A stretch of 64,000 bases of DNA from the NCBI RefSeq assembly GCF_003096715.1, contig NZ_QEOL01000010.1, forward strand, positions 1 through 64,000, read 5' to 3'. The DNA comes from Paraburkholderia silvatlantica (GTDB lineage: Bacteria > Pseudomonadota > Gammaproteobacteria > Burkholderiales > Burkholderiaceae). Of this stretch, positions 7,376-17,327 are shown in pieces (position 1 is the stretch's first letter; each line of letters begins with the position of its first letter). The translations under genes were made by a program, and so were the position numbers. A model generated the notes under the pieces. It was given only the letters and a program-made list of their open reading frames with translations, had not been told where the DNA came from and made no database searches.

Positions 7376-10300
7376 GGCAACGCCCCCAGCGTCTTCGGAG
7401 CCAGCGGTGCCGCCGGGGCGGTCGGCAGTGCAGGCGTACCTCCAGCGCCGCCGCTAGTCGCGGCGGCCGGCAAGATCCCCTGCAGCAAGCCGAGCAGCGT
7501 CGCCGGATTGTTCACCCCCAGCGCAAGCGGGTACGGCTGCGATGCAAGCACGCCAGGCCGCACGAACTCCACCGCGCCGATGTCGTAGCCACCCAGCTGC
7601 GGCCGCGGCGTGCCGAAGATGTCGTGGTTCGGCGAACCCGCCGCGGTGGCGTGGTTGACCGCCGGCGAGGTCCCCGGGATCGTGTAGTTGCCGAGCAGCA
7701 CGTCGAGTTGCGCTCCTGTGCTCGCCTCGTTGAACAGCGACAGCGGACCGTATGACATGTTGATCCAGTTGTTGCCCTCGTCCGGCGTGGCCGACGGCAG
7801 CAGGCTGAACAACGGATTCGGCAGCACCGTGTCCGCAATGCCCGGGGGCACCGTGATGCCGATGCCGCCCGCTTCCGGCGGCACACGCGCACCGTTGCAG
7901 TACTGATGCACGACGGCCGGATTCGATCCGCTGTTGTTCGCGTTCGGATAGTCGCCGGCGTCGGTCAGGATCGAGTACCGCGGGTTCATCGTCAGACCGG
8001 ACCCATGGTTCGAGGCTCCGGTATCGCCGAACGCGCCGATGTCCCAGTAGACCGCCTTCGGGTCGCAGTAGCCGGTGCCGTGTCCGGCCTGATTCAGCGA
8101 CGGATTCAGCGTGACCACGTTCTGCAGCCCCGCGATGCCCGGATCCAGTCCTCCCACGGTGATGTAGAAGGTGCGGTTCTGCCAGAACAGGTCATTCGTC
8201 AGCACCGGGTTCGAGAACGTCGTGCAGCTCGGGTTGCCTGCCGGACACCTCACGTTCGGGCTCGTGAATGCCGCCACCAGGTTCTGCGTATGGCGCGCGG
8301 TCTCGAGCCCGGCCGGCTCGTACTGCGATGTCGTGGTCGGCTGGCACGTCGTTTCCGCTCCTGAAGTCGTGCAGTTCGGCGGTCCGACGTTGGCCTGGGT
8401 CGCAGCGGACGTATTGAACAGCACGCCGGCCGTAGCGGTCGTGTCGTTGGAGATGACCGTGTTGTTGATGAAGCTCACGGCCACCGCATCCTGCAGCGAC
8501 ACGCCACCGCCAGCCCAACCCGCCACGTTGTTCGCGATGATGTTGTTGGTGACCTTCACGCGATACCACCCGGAGCTGTTGTTCGGACTGCGTTGCACGT
8601 CGGTGCCGTTGACGCCCTGCAGACGCAGGCCGCCGCCCTTGCCGCTTTCCGCCGTGTTGCCGACGATCAGGTTGCCGTCGATCGTGATGTCCGGGCCCGC
8701 GCCGTCCGAAAGCTGCGGCGCGCAGTCGACGTCCGTGGTCGCGTTTTCGCAGAAGGTGCCGTCGGGCGGCACACCCTGAACGATCAGCCCGCCGCCGTAC
8801 GTCGGCAGCGTCGGGTTGTTGCTCTGATTGAACAGGATCCAGTTGTGCGACAGGTCGCCGTTGTAGCTGAAGCCGAAGTGCGCGACACCGCCGCCATCTC
8901 CACTGCTGATGTTGCCGCAGACCCAGTTGTAGTTGAACCGGTAGTAGTCGGCGCCCGAGCAGAACGTCACCCCTCCGGCCGAAGACGGCGTGGTCGAATT
9001 GATCTCGTCGCCGTACGACGCGTTCGACGTGACCTGGTTGTTGTGCACGTTCACGTGGACGTTGTACTGGAACGGCAGCTGGGTCACGTTGTTCGCCGCG
9101 ATGGTGCCGTCGGGCACTTCGACCTGGCCGATGATGATGCCGCCTGTGAGCGTCCCCGCGTTCGAGAAGACGCGGTTGTTCGACACCTCCGTATAGTGGT
9201 TCCAGCCATGCAGGTAGATGCCGCCGCCGCCTTGCGAGCTGTTCGTGAACGACATGCCGTCGATGCGCGACGGGTTGCACAGGAAGTTGCTCGGATAGTT
9301 ATTGCAGTCCGCAGCACTGTTGGTGAGCGGCGTGCAGATACCATTCGCCACGCAGTTCTGGTCCTGTGTGAGCACACCGCCCACGAGCACGTCCTTCACA
9401 CCCTTGCCGAGCACGGTGATCGCCGCGCCTTCGTACGCGCCCATCAGCGTCGGCTCGATCAGCGTCTCAGCGAGGTTGCCGTTGAGGTTGAAATCCCAGC
9501 CCGAAGTCGGCTCGAACGGGATCCCGTCGATCTTGCGCTGCATCGAGGCAAGGCAACTGTACGCGCCGGTCGGATCGTACGGATTGCTCGCCGAGATCAG
9601 CCCGCCGTTCAGCGCGTCGCCGAACAGGCACCCTACCTGCCGGCGCCACGGATCGAGCTTGCCCGACGGATGCGGGTTCGCATCCACCGTCACGGACGTT
9701 GCACCCACGCCTTGCAGCCGCACCGGCTTCCACATGAGGAGCATCTCCTTATAGGTGCCCGGCCCGACGACGATCATGTCGCCCGCTGTGGCATGATCGA
9801 TCGCAGTCTGGATCGCATTGCCCGCCGTGTTCTCGCCGACCACGTAGGTCGGCGCCTTGCCGCCGATCGTAACGGTGACCGCGTCGATCGAACGCTTGCC
9901 GCTGGCCGCGGTGACGACGAGCTGGCCGCACTGGGTCGGCGTCGCCACGCCGCGCTGCTGGATCGTGCAGGCCGCATCGGGACCGAGCAGAGGCGGCACG
10001 ATCACCGTGATCTTCGCGTCGCTCCACGATGTCACCGGCGCCGGGATGCCCGCGATCGTCACGACACCCCGTTGCTGGCCGAAACCGTAGTTGCGCGTGA
10101 TGAACTTCTGGTTGAACGGCGCCTTGGCGGCACTCGGTCCCGTGTATGCGTGGTTCGGCACCTGCTGCGTGCCGACCGATGTGATCGTCAACGTCTTCAA
10201 CGGCCCGCTGACCCACGGGCCCGCGCCGCCGTTGCTGCCCGCGGACGTGTTGCCGGGAATCGGGTCGCCCGTCACGGAGGCAATGCCCGGCGTGCCGTCC

Positions 10301-13300
10301 GGATAGGCGCAGTCCACCTGGTTATACCCGTCCGCGAAGGCCGCGACGGGCACCACCGGCGTATCCATGTACTGCGTCTGACCGGGCATGAAGGGAATCT
10401 CGTAGCAGAACTGGCTGTATGCCGGGTTGTAGAGGGGATCCTTGATGGTCTGGCCGGAATGCGCCGGGTCGGGCATGTACGGGTCGTTCATGCAAGCGAC
10501 CATCATCGTCGGCGCGTAGCCCGTCGGGTTCGGCGGATTGACTTGCCAGGTCGAGTAGGTCAGCCCGTTGAAGATGCCCCACTGGTCCGAATAGGTGCGC
10601 GAGATTTCGTTGCCCGCGAAGTCCTTGAACGACACCGGAACGTTCGGTACAGCGAACTTCTCACCGAACTGCGGCGAATACGGATCGAACTCGGAGGAGA
10701 AGTCGTCCAGCATGAAGCCGGTGTAGTGCGCGGCCACGTGCGTCGAGCTGAAGATCCAGAACTTCGCGAGCACCGCGCTCTGGTCGGTGAGCTCCACCTC
10801 CTTGCGGTCGCACAGATTCCTCGATGCCCCCGCGAACGGCGCGACTTCCTGCGAGCCCGGGAACAGGCTGATGTAGTCCGGCACGATCCGCAGTTCGCCC
10901 ACACAAGGCCAGAAGCGTTCGATGGACCCGGTGTCGCCTTCGCCGTGTGGGGTCGAGCCAAGATCCGTGGTCGGATTCTGGGCGTTGTTGCGGTTGTAAG
11001 TGGCGTTCATCGCGGCCTGGTCGGGCAGGATGAAGATGTCGCCGATCCCGCCGAACTGCTGCGTGACCGGCGCGATGTAGTTATCGCCGATCAGGATGTT
11101 CTTGTCCTCCTCCTTCACGAGTTCATAGCCCGGCGGCACGATGATCTCGACCACATACTTGCCCGGCGGCAGCATCTGCGTGCCGTCCTTCGTGGGATTC
11201 GCCTGGCAAATCGTGCAGTTGGTGCCGGTCGGCAGGCCGCTATGCGGGTCACGGCTCGTCACGCTCGGGAACTGGTACATGCCGTCGAACGGCGCCGGCT
11301 GAACCTGGTTGAACACGTGCATGCCGTCATAGCACTTGAACTGCGAATTGTTCGGCAGCGTCCGCTGCTGCGGGTCGAGCCACATCCTGGTGTTCTGCAG
11401 CGTGAAGAAGAACGGATCGCTGGTGCTCTGGCCCGGGCAGTTCATGTTCGGCACGCCGTCCGGACGGAAGCCCTGGGCCCAGTCGTCCCAGCTCGCGGTC
11501 TTCGTCGTGTCGACGAGCCTCAGGCTCGTGGAACCGTCCGCGGCGACGCCTTCCTGATACAGGTTCACCGTGACGTTCGGCACGTCGGGCGTCCACTTCG
11601 TATGAACCAGCAACGTTGGGTCATCGAACGGGCGCGTCGACGCATAGATGACTTCGCCCCGAATGCCGCCATTCTCGTTCGCCGCGTACTGCGTCTTGCC
11701 GAACTCGATGAACGAGCTCTGGCCCGAGAAGCCCTGCCAGCCCATGGTGGTCACCCACGGCGGATCGACCCTGCCGGTCGAAGGATTCGAGCCGGAGCGG
11801 TCGTTGCAGTCCGCGTCGTTGCAGTACACCGCGCCCGGCACTCGCAGGTTAGTTGGCAGATGGACCGATTCCAGCGTGTTCGCGTAGTTCGCGGCGATCG
11901 TCGATTTGCCGCCTCCCGGCGTGCCGTCGGGCGGACCGCCAGCATCGTAGACAACGTGCACACCGGTCTGCTTGAAGCGGGTCAGGTCGGTATCGACGAC
12001 GTACCAGTTGAACAACGGGAACTCTTCGTTGAACGACGCATAGCCGTTCATGTCCGTGTTGTTGAAATCCGAATAGCTGCCGTCGCGGAACCGGATGTTG
12101 GTCGGCAGCAGCGCGAGGCCGGGCTTGCCCGGATCTCCCACGCCGTTGCCGTTCGTGTCGAGGAACGTGCGCGTGTACAGATTCGTCTGCCACTGCAGCA
12201 CCGCGATATCGCCGGCATCCGTCACCGTGCCGCCTCCGAGCGTCACGGCCGATGCGAGCCCGTCGACGATCTGGTCGTTCCACTGGTCGAACACCGTGAT
12301 GCGGGTAATGCCCGCGGGCAGCCCCGTGAAGCTGAACGTGCCGTCCGCGTTGCACTTCGTGAACGCGTAGTCTTCGCCGTCCGGATCGCCCACGCTCACA
12401 TAGCACTGCGTGAAGCTCAACGGCTTGCGCGACTGGCTGCCGTAGAGATGCTCGTCAGGCGGACGACTATAGTGCAGGTTCGTCACCCGGCCCTTGAGCC
12501 CGTTGTTGCAGGTCGAGGTGGCGCACAGCAACGGCAGCCGTGCGTTGATGATCTTCGGGTTCGCAAACCCGATCGAGACATGGAAACCCGCGGGCCCGAA
12601 CTCCTGGAAGTACGCCGGGCCACCGATCTTGATGAACGAGTCGTGGGCCTTCTGACCGTCCAGCGTGTTCGTCTGCAGCCACTCCTCGCCACGCGCGATA
12701 CGGTCGGCAGCGGGCGTCGCGATAATGCCGTACCTACCCGGCATCAGGTTGGCGACGATGGCCTGGCCGACGAGCGGCGACAGCGTCTTGCCGTCCGACT
12801 CGTATTTCGGGCAGGTCGGAATCATGCCGACAAGGCCGTCCGGGTTCGTCGAAATCGGGCACGCATTGAGGTTGGTGACCGGATCGATCGTGCCCGCCAA
12901 CGAATTGGACAGCGGCATATTGAACATATCGTAGGTCATCTGTCCGGTCGGGCTGCCGCTGCCGCCGGCGTCGTCCCACAGCTTGATCTCGAAGCCGCCG
13001 AGGCCCGGCTCGCGGGCCGAGCCGAACGTGTCGGTGCCGCCGCTCACGTCCACTTCGCCGTTCAGCGGTGCGTCGTCCTCGAACACGAACACCGAAACCT
13101 TCGCGGTCGGGAAGGGCGATTCCTCCAGCAACACATTGACCGAAGTCTGTCCGGCCGAGATCGGCGCGCCGCCCATGCCGTTGCCGCACTTGCCCGTGCC
13201 CGGCGCGAAATTCGCGACCGTCGGACAGTCTTTGGAAATATCGAACTGCCGTTGCGGACCGGAGGGGTTGGTCGGATCGACCGGCTGCGGAGCGCCGCCG

Positions 13301-15609
13301 CCGTTCGTGAACGAGTTGTAGGCGTTGCCCGGCAGGATCGAAATGTAATAGCGCTTCTTCGGATCGAGCGCCACCTGCGACGGATCCACCGGCACCTGTT
13401 GCGCGGCCGTTGTCCGGCACACGCCGTTGCCGATGTCGCACACAGCCGGTTTGTGGGTCTGGCTCGCCGGATCGTAAACCGTCTGGCCCGCTTCGCACGC
13501 GGCGACGCCGACACAGCCCGCGGCCACCACCGGCATGTAGCTCGTGTGGAAATTCGCGCCGAGACTCGGCACCGGCAGCGGCAGCGGCGGACACGTCGCC
13601 GGACGCGTAGGCGAGTTCACCTGGCAGGCCGGATCGATCTGGAAGGTACGGTCTTCCTCGATGATCCAGCGGTAGTCGCTGATCTTCACGGGGGTTTTAC
13701 CCGGCTGCGTGCTGGGTGCATCCAGCACGTTGACGACGAGTCCGCTGCCGCCCTTGAACGTCACCGTCACGGTCGCCGTGTTGCTTGCCGTGTTCTGCGC
13801 ATTCACCGCCTGGTACTGGAACGTCACGTTGGCGGACGCAGCGCTGCCCATTGGCGCCGTTGCCGGGCTGGCCGTGAACGAGCCGTCCGGATTCAGCGTG
13901 ACGGAACCGCCCGTCGGCGTGCCGACCAGCGTCGCGGTGAGTTGGAGTCCATTCGGATCGCTGGCGTACGTGAGCACACCGGGCTCCGCGATCTGCAGCC
14001 GCGAGGCGATGTTGCTCGTATAGGCGGCATTGCCGGCCGTGGGCGGCCCGGACTGACACCCGTTGCCGGTCGTGCACGCCGTGAGCGTCACCGTCGCCGC
14101 GGCGTTCGGATTGCCGTTCGCCTGGTACTGGAAGCTGTCAGCCGTCGTGCCTGCATTCGGCGTGTACACGAACGTGCCGTCTGGGTTGAGCGTCAGCGCG
14201 CCGCCAGTGGGCGGGGTCTTCACCTGCACGCCATAGACATTGGAGTCCTTCGCTGCCACGCCTCTCGCCGGGTCGGACACGGTCAGCGTCTTGCCGGGAA
14301 CGAAGAAGTACGTGGAACCGGTGACCGTCGCACTCGCTACGGCTGCCTGTGACGCCGCAGTAGCGTTGTTGATGCTGATGTAGCCCTGCATGCCGCCATC
14401 GCGCGCGTTGTTGGTCGATAGACTCAACTCGCGGTCGAACACCGGCAGCGCGGAGGTGCTTGCCGCCGGCATGTTGACCAGCGCGTCGTAAGTCTTGCCC
14501 GCCGCCATGAACACTTCCGACTGGATCCGCGGATTGCCGGGCAGCAAGTTACCGTCCTCGGCGATCAGCGCGAAGCCGGAAACCGGCGAGGTGCCGGTTT
14601 GTGCGCCGACCACCGCCGGCACGTGCATGCGCAGACCCGCATTGACAAAGCGAAGCATCACCGGACCGGTAGTCGCGGCGCTCGTCGCAGCGAACGTCGA
14701 AGCGCCCGGATTGGTGCGGTCGAACGAGACGCCGTTGATGAGGTAGTAACGCGGATCGTAGTTCACCGTGGGCGGATAGCAGGTGCCGAACGCGGTCGAC
14801 TTCGAATCGCCACAGCCGCCCGGCTGGCCGGACCAGGCCATGGTTTCGCTAAAGCCCGGGGTCGCCACAGCCGCCGCGACCGCCGTGTTCTGCACCGGAT
14901 CGATTTCGCTCAGCACGAGCGGCACGTCGGTGTCGTAGCTGACGCCGGGATACGCTTGCGCCGGCGTCGTGCCGTTGGCCGCCGTTCTCACCACCAGCAC
15001 GCCATACAACCCCATCGGCCCCTGGATCGACGGATGCGTGCCCGACTCGATCAGGTAGGTGCCGGGGTTCAGGTTGTTCCACGAGAGCGGCGTGGTGCTC
15101 CCGTGCGCGACTTCAGTCGCGAACGACTGCACGCGGGCCACTTGTGTCGGCGGTGTGAAGGACGCGCCGCCGGGCGCGGCAGCGGCCGTTGGCCACGTGG
15201 TCGCGGTCTGCGTGGGGTGCGTCGGGCTCGGCATGCTCGTCGCCGTCGTGCCCAGACCCGCGCCCAGTTGCCCGACGATCACGAGCGAAGTCGGCACAGA
15301 GCCCGGCAAGTTGTTCGTGAGATTGATCGTGAGCTGCCCTGGCGGCACCGTGATCACCACGGGCGACCAGTTCGTTCCCGCCCCAGGGTTCGCGGCCGCG
15401 CACGCAGCAGGCGCAACTACCGCCGACGAGCACGTGTAGCCCCACATCGGCACGCTCTGCCCGTCAGGCATCACGGCAGTGGTGGCCTTCGCAGTCAGAT
15501 TGACGGTCGCCTGGGCGCATGCCATTTCGCTTGCGCTCAACAGTACGAAAGCCGCAATCGATACCTTAAGCATACCTAACAGGTTTGCCGTGAGTATGGT
15601 GGATCTCAT
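7372..15609 (-). CDS. Giant secreted cupredoxin / Ig-like / beta-helix protein
   Basis: A 2745-residue exported protein. Order: signal peptide (1 to about 33); two cupredoxin-like domains (about 34-210 and 215-420) related to subunit B next door, including the shared GLYG phrase and GTYLIESGTH; two Ig/cadherin-like repeats (about 425-515 and 520-620), both with TLNPDGxF; a long region of carboxypeptidase-regulatory/SdrD-like beta modules with Cys pairs (about 640-1790); an IPT/TIG-like segment (about 1800-1900); a right-handed beta-helix (about 1930-2600) rich in NNxI/V turns; and a closing phrase RPQLGGYDIGAVEF near 2670. The cupredoxins have lost the copper histidines (RMHVPAVV replaces HPFHEHG). 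It is probably a cell-surface or matrix scaffold. A GGGGAG ribosome site precedes the ATG. CTICQ is not a heme site because it lacks His. Confidence 0.8.
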   Translation of the reverse strand: MRSTILTANLLGMLKVSIAAFVLLSASEMACAQATVNLTAKATTAVMPDGQSVPMWGYTCSSAVVAPAACAAANPGAGTNWSPVVITVPPGQLTINLTNNLPGSVPTSLVIVGQLGAGLGTTATSMPSPTHPTQTATTWPTAAAAPGGASFTPPTQVARVQSFATEVAHGSTTPLSWNNLNPGTYLIESGTHPSIQGPMGLYGVLVVRTAANGTTPAQAYPGVSYDTDVPLVLSEIDPVQNTAVAAAVATPGFSETMAWSGQPGGCGDSKSTAFGTCYPPTVNYDPRYYLINGVSFDRTNPGASTFAATSAATTGPVMLRFVNAGLRMHVPAVVGAQTGTSPVSGFALIAEDGNLLPGNPRIQSEVFMAAGKTYDALVNMPAASTSALPVFDRELSLSTNNARDGGMQGYISINNATAASQAAVASATVTGSTYFFVPGKTLTVSDPARGVAAKDSNVYGVQVKTPPTGGALTLNPDGTFVYTPNAGTTADSFQYQANGNPNAAATVTLTACTTGNGCQSGPPTAGNAAYTSNIASRLQIAEPGVLTYASDPNGLQLTATLVGTPTGGSVTLNPDGSFTASPATAPMGSAASANVTFQYQAVNAQNTASNTATVTVTFKGGSGLVVNVLDAPSTQPGKTPVKISDYRWIIEEDRTFQIDPACQVNSPTRPATCPPLPLPVPSLGANFHTSYMPVVAAGCVGVAACEAGQTVYDPASQTHKPAVCDIGNGVCRTTAAQQVPVDPSQVALDPKKRYYISILPGNAYNSFTNGGGAPQPVDPTNPSGPQRQFDISKDCPTVANFAPGTGKCGNGMGGAPISAGQTSVNVLLEESPFPTAKVSVFVFEDDAPLNGEVDVSGGTDTFGSAREPGLGGFEIKLWDDAGGSGSPTGQMTYDMFNMPLSNSLAGTIDPVTNLNACPISTNPDGLVGMIPTCPKYESDGKTLSPLVGQAIVANLMPGRYGIIATPAADRIARGEEWLQTNTLDGQKAHDSFIKIGGPAYFQEFGPAGFHVSIGFANPKIINARLPLLCATSTCNNGLKGRVTNLHYSRPPDEHLYGSQSRKPLSFTQCYVSVGDPDGEDYAFTKCNADGTFSFTGLPAGITRITVFDQWNDQIVDGLASAVTLGGGTVTDAGDIAVLQWQTNLYTRTFLDTNGNGVGDPGKPGLALLPTNIRFRDGSYSDFNNTDMNGYASFNEEFPLFNWYVVDTDLTRFKQTGVHVVYDAGGPPDGTPGGGKSTIAANYANTLESVHLPTNLRVPGAVYCNDADCNDRSGSNPSTGRVDPPWVTTMGWQGFSGQSSFIEFGKTQYAANENGGIRGEVIYASTRPFDDPTLLVHTKWTPDVPNVTVNLYQEGVAADGSTSLRLVDTTKTASWDDWAQGFRPDGVPNMNCPGQSTSDPFFFTLQNTRMWLDPQQRTLPNNSQFKCYDGMHVFNQVQPAPFDGMYQFPSVTSRDPHSGLPTGTNCTICQANPTKDGTQMLPPGKYVVEIIVPPGYELVKEEDKNILIGDNYIAPVTQQFGGIGDIFILPDQAAMNATYNRNNAQNPTTDLGSTPHGEGDTGSIERFWPCVGELRIVPDYISLFPGSQEVAPFAGASRNLCDRKEVELTDQSAVLAKFWIFSSTHVAAHYTGFMLDDFSSEFDPYSPQFGEKFAVPNVPVSFKDFAGNEISRTYSDQWGIFNGLTYSTWQVNPPNPTGYAPTMMVACMNDPYMPDPAHSGQTIKDPLYNPAYSQFCYEIPFMPGQTQYMDTPVVPVAAFADGYNQVDCAYPDGTPGIASVTGDPIPGNTSAGSNGGAGPWVSGPLKTLTITSVGTQQVPNHAYTGPSAAKAPFNQKFITRNYGFGQQRGVVTIAGIPAPVTSWSDAKITVIVPPLLGPDAACTIQQRGVATPTQCGQLVVTAASGKRSIDAVTVTIGGKAPTYVVGENTAGNAIQTAIDHATAGDMIVVGPGTYKEMLLMWKPVRLQGVGATSVTVDANPHPSGKLDPWRRQVGCLFGDALNGGLISASNPYDPTGAYSCLASMQRKIDGIPFEPTSGWDFNLNGNLAETLIEPTLMGAYEGAAITVLGKGVKDVLVGGVLTQDQNCVANGICTPLTNSAADCNNYPSNFLCNPSRIDGMSFTNSSQGGGGIYLHGWNHYTEVSNNRVFSNAGTLTGGIIIGQVEVPDGTIAANNVTQLPFQYNVHVNVHNNQVTSNASYGDEINSTTPSSAGGVTFCSGADYYRFNYNWVCGNISSGDGGGVAHFGFSYNGDLSHNWILFNQSNNPTLPTYGGGLIVQGVPPDGTFCENATTDVDCAPQLSDGAGPDITIDGNLIVGNTAESGKGGGLRLQGVNGTDVQRSPNNSSGWYRVKVTNNIIANNVAGWAGGGVSLQDAVAVSFINNTVISNDTTATAGVLFNTSAATQANVGPPNCTTSGAETTCQPTTTSQYEPAGLETARHTQNLVAAFTSPNVRCPAGNPSCTTFSNPVLTNDLFWQNRTFYITVGGLDPGIAGLQNVVTLNPSLNQAGHGTGYCDPKAVYWDIGAFGDTGASNHGSGLTMNPRYSILTDAGDYPNANNSGSNPAVVHQYCNGARVPPEAGGIGITVPPGIADTVLPNPLFSLLPSATPDEGNNWINMSYGPLSLFNEASTGAQLDVLLGNYTIPGTSPAVNHATAAGSPNHDIFGTPRPQLGGYDIGAVEFVRPGVLASQPYPLALGVNNPATLLGLLQGILPAAATSGGAGGTPALPTAPAAPLAPKTLGALP

Positions 15610-15626
15610 CGCCGTTCTCCCCGCCT

Positions 15627-17243
15627 CTAATTCGATTCGTCGATCAGGAACGCTTGTGGATCAACGAGCATCATCATCATCATTCCGCCAGGGAAGATGT
15701 TGTTCGTGGTGATCTCGCGCTCGTTGTGCGAGTGCCACATGAATGCAAAGCCGGCTTCCGTTTGCGGCGGATTCACCACTGTGCCGCTTGGCGGTGTCGT
15801 GCCCGTGGGCGCGGTCGCGCGGATCGTCGCATCCGGTCCCAGATAAGGGCTGCCGCCATACCAGAAGCCGTTGGTCAGCACGTGCGAGTCGGGCAATGTC
15901 ACCGGGCCGCCGCTCCCCACCTTGCCGAACGGATGCGCTTCGAGCGCCTTGTTGTGATCCGCGCACCACTCGTAGTAGTTCGGCGCTGTGGGGTCTGCCG
16001 TGTAGTAGCCGTTTGCATCCGGGATGCAAACGCTGCCGTCGCCGGGATAATGCCCGTACACGTCCCAGTTCAGGCCCTTGCCCGTCCAGTAGAAGATCCC
16101 GTCCATCGCAAGGCCCGGCGTCGTGGTGGTCGTGAACAGCAGCGGGCCCGCGACCTTGGTTGCGTCCGTCTTCGCGAGCAGCATGTTGCCGTCGCGCGCG
16201 AGCACGCGCACGTGGTTGCCGTGCTCGTGGAACGGATGCTGCCATCGGCCCGTGCCGATAATACGCAGCAGGACCAGCTCGCCGGGGTGCATGTGCGGGT
16301 TGCCGTTGTACGGCTGATTCGGATACTGCGCCGCGTAGTTCGGGTCCATGTCGTCCGGCATCGAGCGTCCGTTCACCATGAAGTACGCCGGGTGATAGGG
16401 CTCCGTCTCCACGGTCATGCAGCCGGTCGGGCTCGTGCACGCGTTGCCTGCCTGCTGCTCCGCCTGGGCGTGAATGCGCGGATCCACTTCGGAAAACTGA
16501 AACAGATATTCGCGGTCGTAGCACGCTGCGCTGTGGTTGTAGGCTGCGGCGGCGTGGCGGAAATCGGGCTGGCCGTCCAGCAGCTTGCGCGTCCCCTGGA
16601 TCGGGTTGCAGCCGGTCGGCACGGCGAGCGTGCCGGGCGACGAAGTCGGCAGCACGATGATCGCGCCATACAGGCCCATCTCGATCTGCAGATCGCCCTG
16701 CGTGCCGCTGTAGTAGGCGTGCGTGCCGGCTGTGGCGGCGACGAAGCTGTAGGTGACCGTGACGGTATGGGACGCCTCGCGCGTGAGCAGCCCCTGCACG
16801 CCGGTCGGCGTGCCGGAGCAGACCTTCGTTGTCGGATCGATGGCGCCCATGCAGACGTCGAAACCCGGAAAGAGAATCGACGTATTGCCCGCCGCCGCCG
16901 GCAGATTGTTGGTGAGCGTCACCGTGACGATGTCGCCCTGGTTGACGATCAGCGTGGGGCCGGGAATCTGCATGGTGGGACAGTTCGCACCGGCAATATT
17001 AGGCGGCGAAAATCCGGCCGGCGCGGTATTGCAGCCGTAGCCCCACGAATAAACGCTATTGCCGTCCGGCTGCGTGATGCGGTTCGCCTCGGCGCGCAGG
17101 TCGAAATGCGTGCCCGTGATGCCGGGCGCGGCCGCATGCACCTGCATGCAGAAGAGCGCAGCGAGCGCCGCCACGCCGAACCGTGCAAGCCGTCCGAGGC
17201 GCGCGAGGGTCGCGGTTCCTATGCGGTAAGTGATGTGTCCCAC
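15627..17243 (-). CDS. Multicopper oxidase subunit B (carries HPFHEHG and WHSH motifs)
   Basis: A 538-residue secreted protein with a signal peptide ending near QVHAAA. It has cupredoxin domains at about 40-200 and 240-370 and a C-terminal one up to 530. Two copper motifs are intact: HPFHEHGNH (His336, 339, 341, 344), matching the HxxHxH site, and WHSH (His504, 506), matching the HxH site. The first domain has lost ligands (GTHAYYSGTQ). No HCH is present. A run of five methionines (521-525) follows the last site and could be a metal-loading or axial patch. The start is GTG with AGGAGA upstream. The motifs it lacks (HxHG and HCH) are precisely those found in subunit A upstream, so the two probably act together. 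Substrate unknown; metal oxidation is inferred from context. Confidence 0.82.
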   Translation of the reverse strand: MGHITYRIGTATLARLGRLARFGVAALAALFCMQVHAAAPGITGTHFDLRAEANRITQPDGNSVYSWGYGCNTAPAGFSPPNIAGANCPTMQIPGPTLIVNQGDIVTVTLTNNLPAAAGNTSILFPGFDVCMGAIDPTTKVCSGTPTGVQGLLTREASHTVTVTYSFVAATAGTHAYYSGTQGDLQIEMGLYGAIIVLPTSSPGTLAVPTGCNPIQGTRKLLDGQPDFRHAAAAYNHSAACYDREYLFQFSEVDPRIHAQAEQQAGNACTSPTGCMTVETEPYHPAYFMVNGRSMPDDMDPNYAAQYPNQPYNGNPHMHPGELVLLRIIGTGRWQHPFHEHGNHVRVLARDGNMLLAKTDATKVAGPLLFTTTTTPGLAMDGIFYWTGKGLNWDVYGHYPGDGSVCIPDANGYYTADPTAPNYYEWCADHNKALEAHPFGKVGSGGPVTLPDSHVLTNGFWYGGSPYLGPDATIRATAPTGTTPPSGTVVNPPQTEAGFAFMWHSHNEREITTNNIFPGGMMMMMLVDPQAFLIDESN

Positions 17244-17327
17244 GGCTCTTCTCCTAAGTGCAGGACTTTCTGGCCGAGTCCATGGCGGGTCAGCCGTGAA
17301 CGGTTTTCATCGAGTGCAAGAGGCGTC

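Noticed and set aside
8593-14352. A 1919-codon open frame on the plus strand
   Set aside because: It is antisense to the giant secreted protein; its translation is Arg/His-rich low-complexity typical of GC-biased antisense frames, and the minus-strand frame has a signal peptide and recognisable domains.
7372-15609. CTICQ in the giant protein as a heme c site
   Set aside because: The histidine following the second cysteine is missing, so it is not a CxxCH motif.
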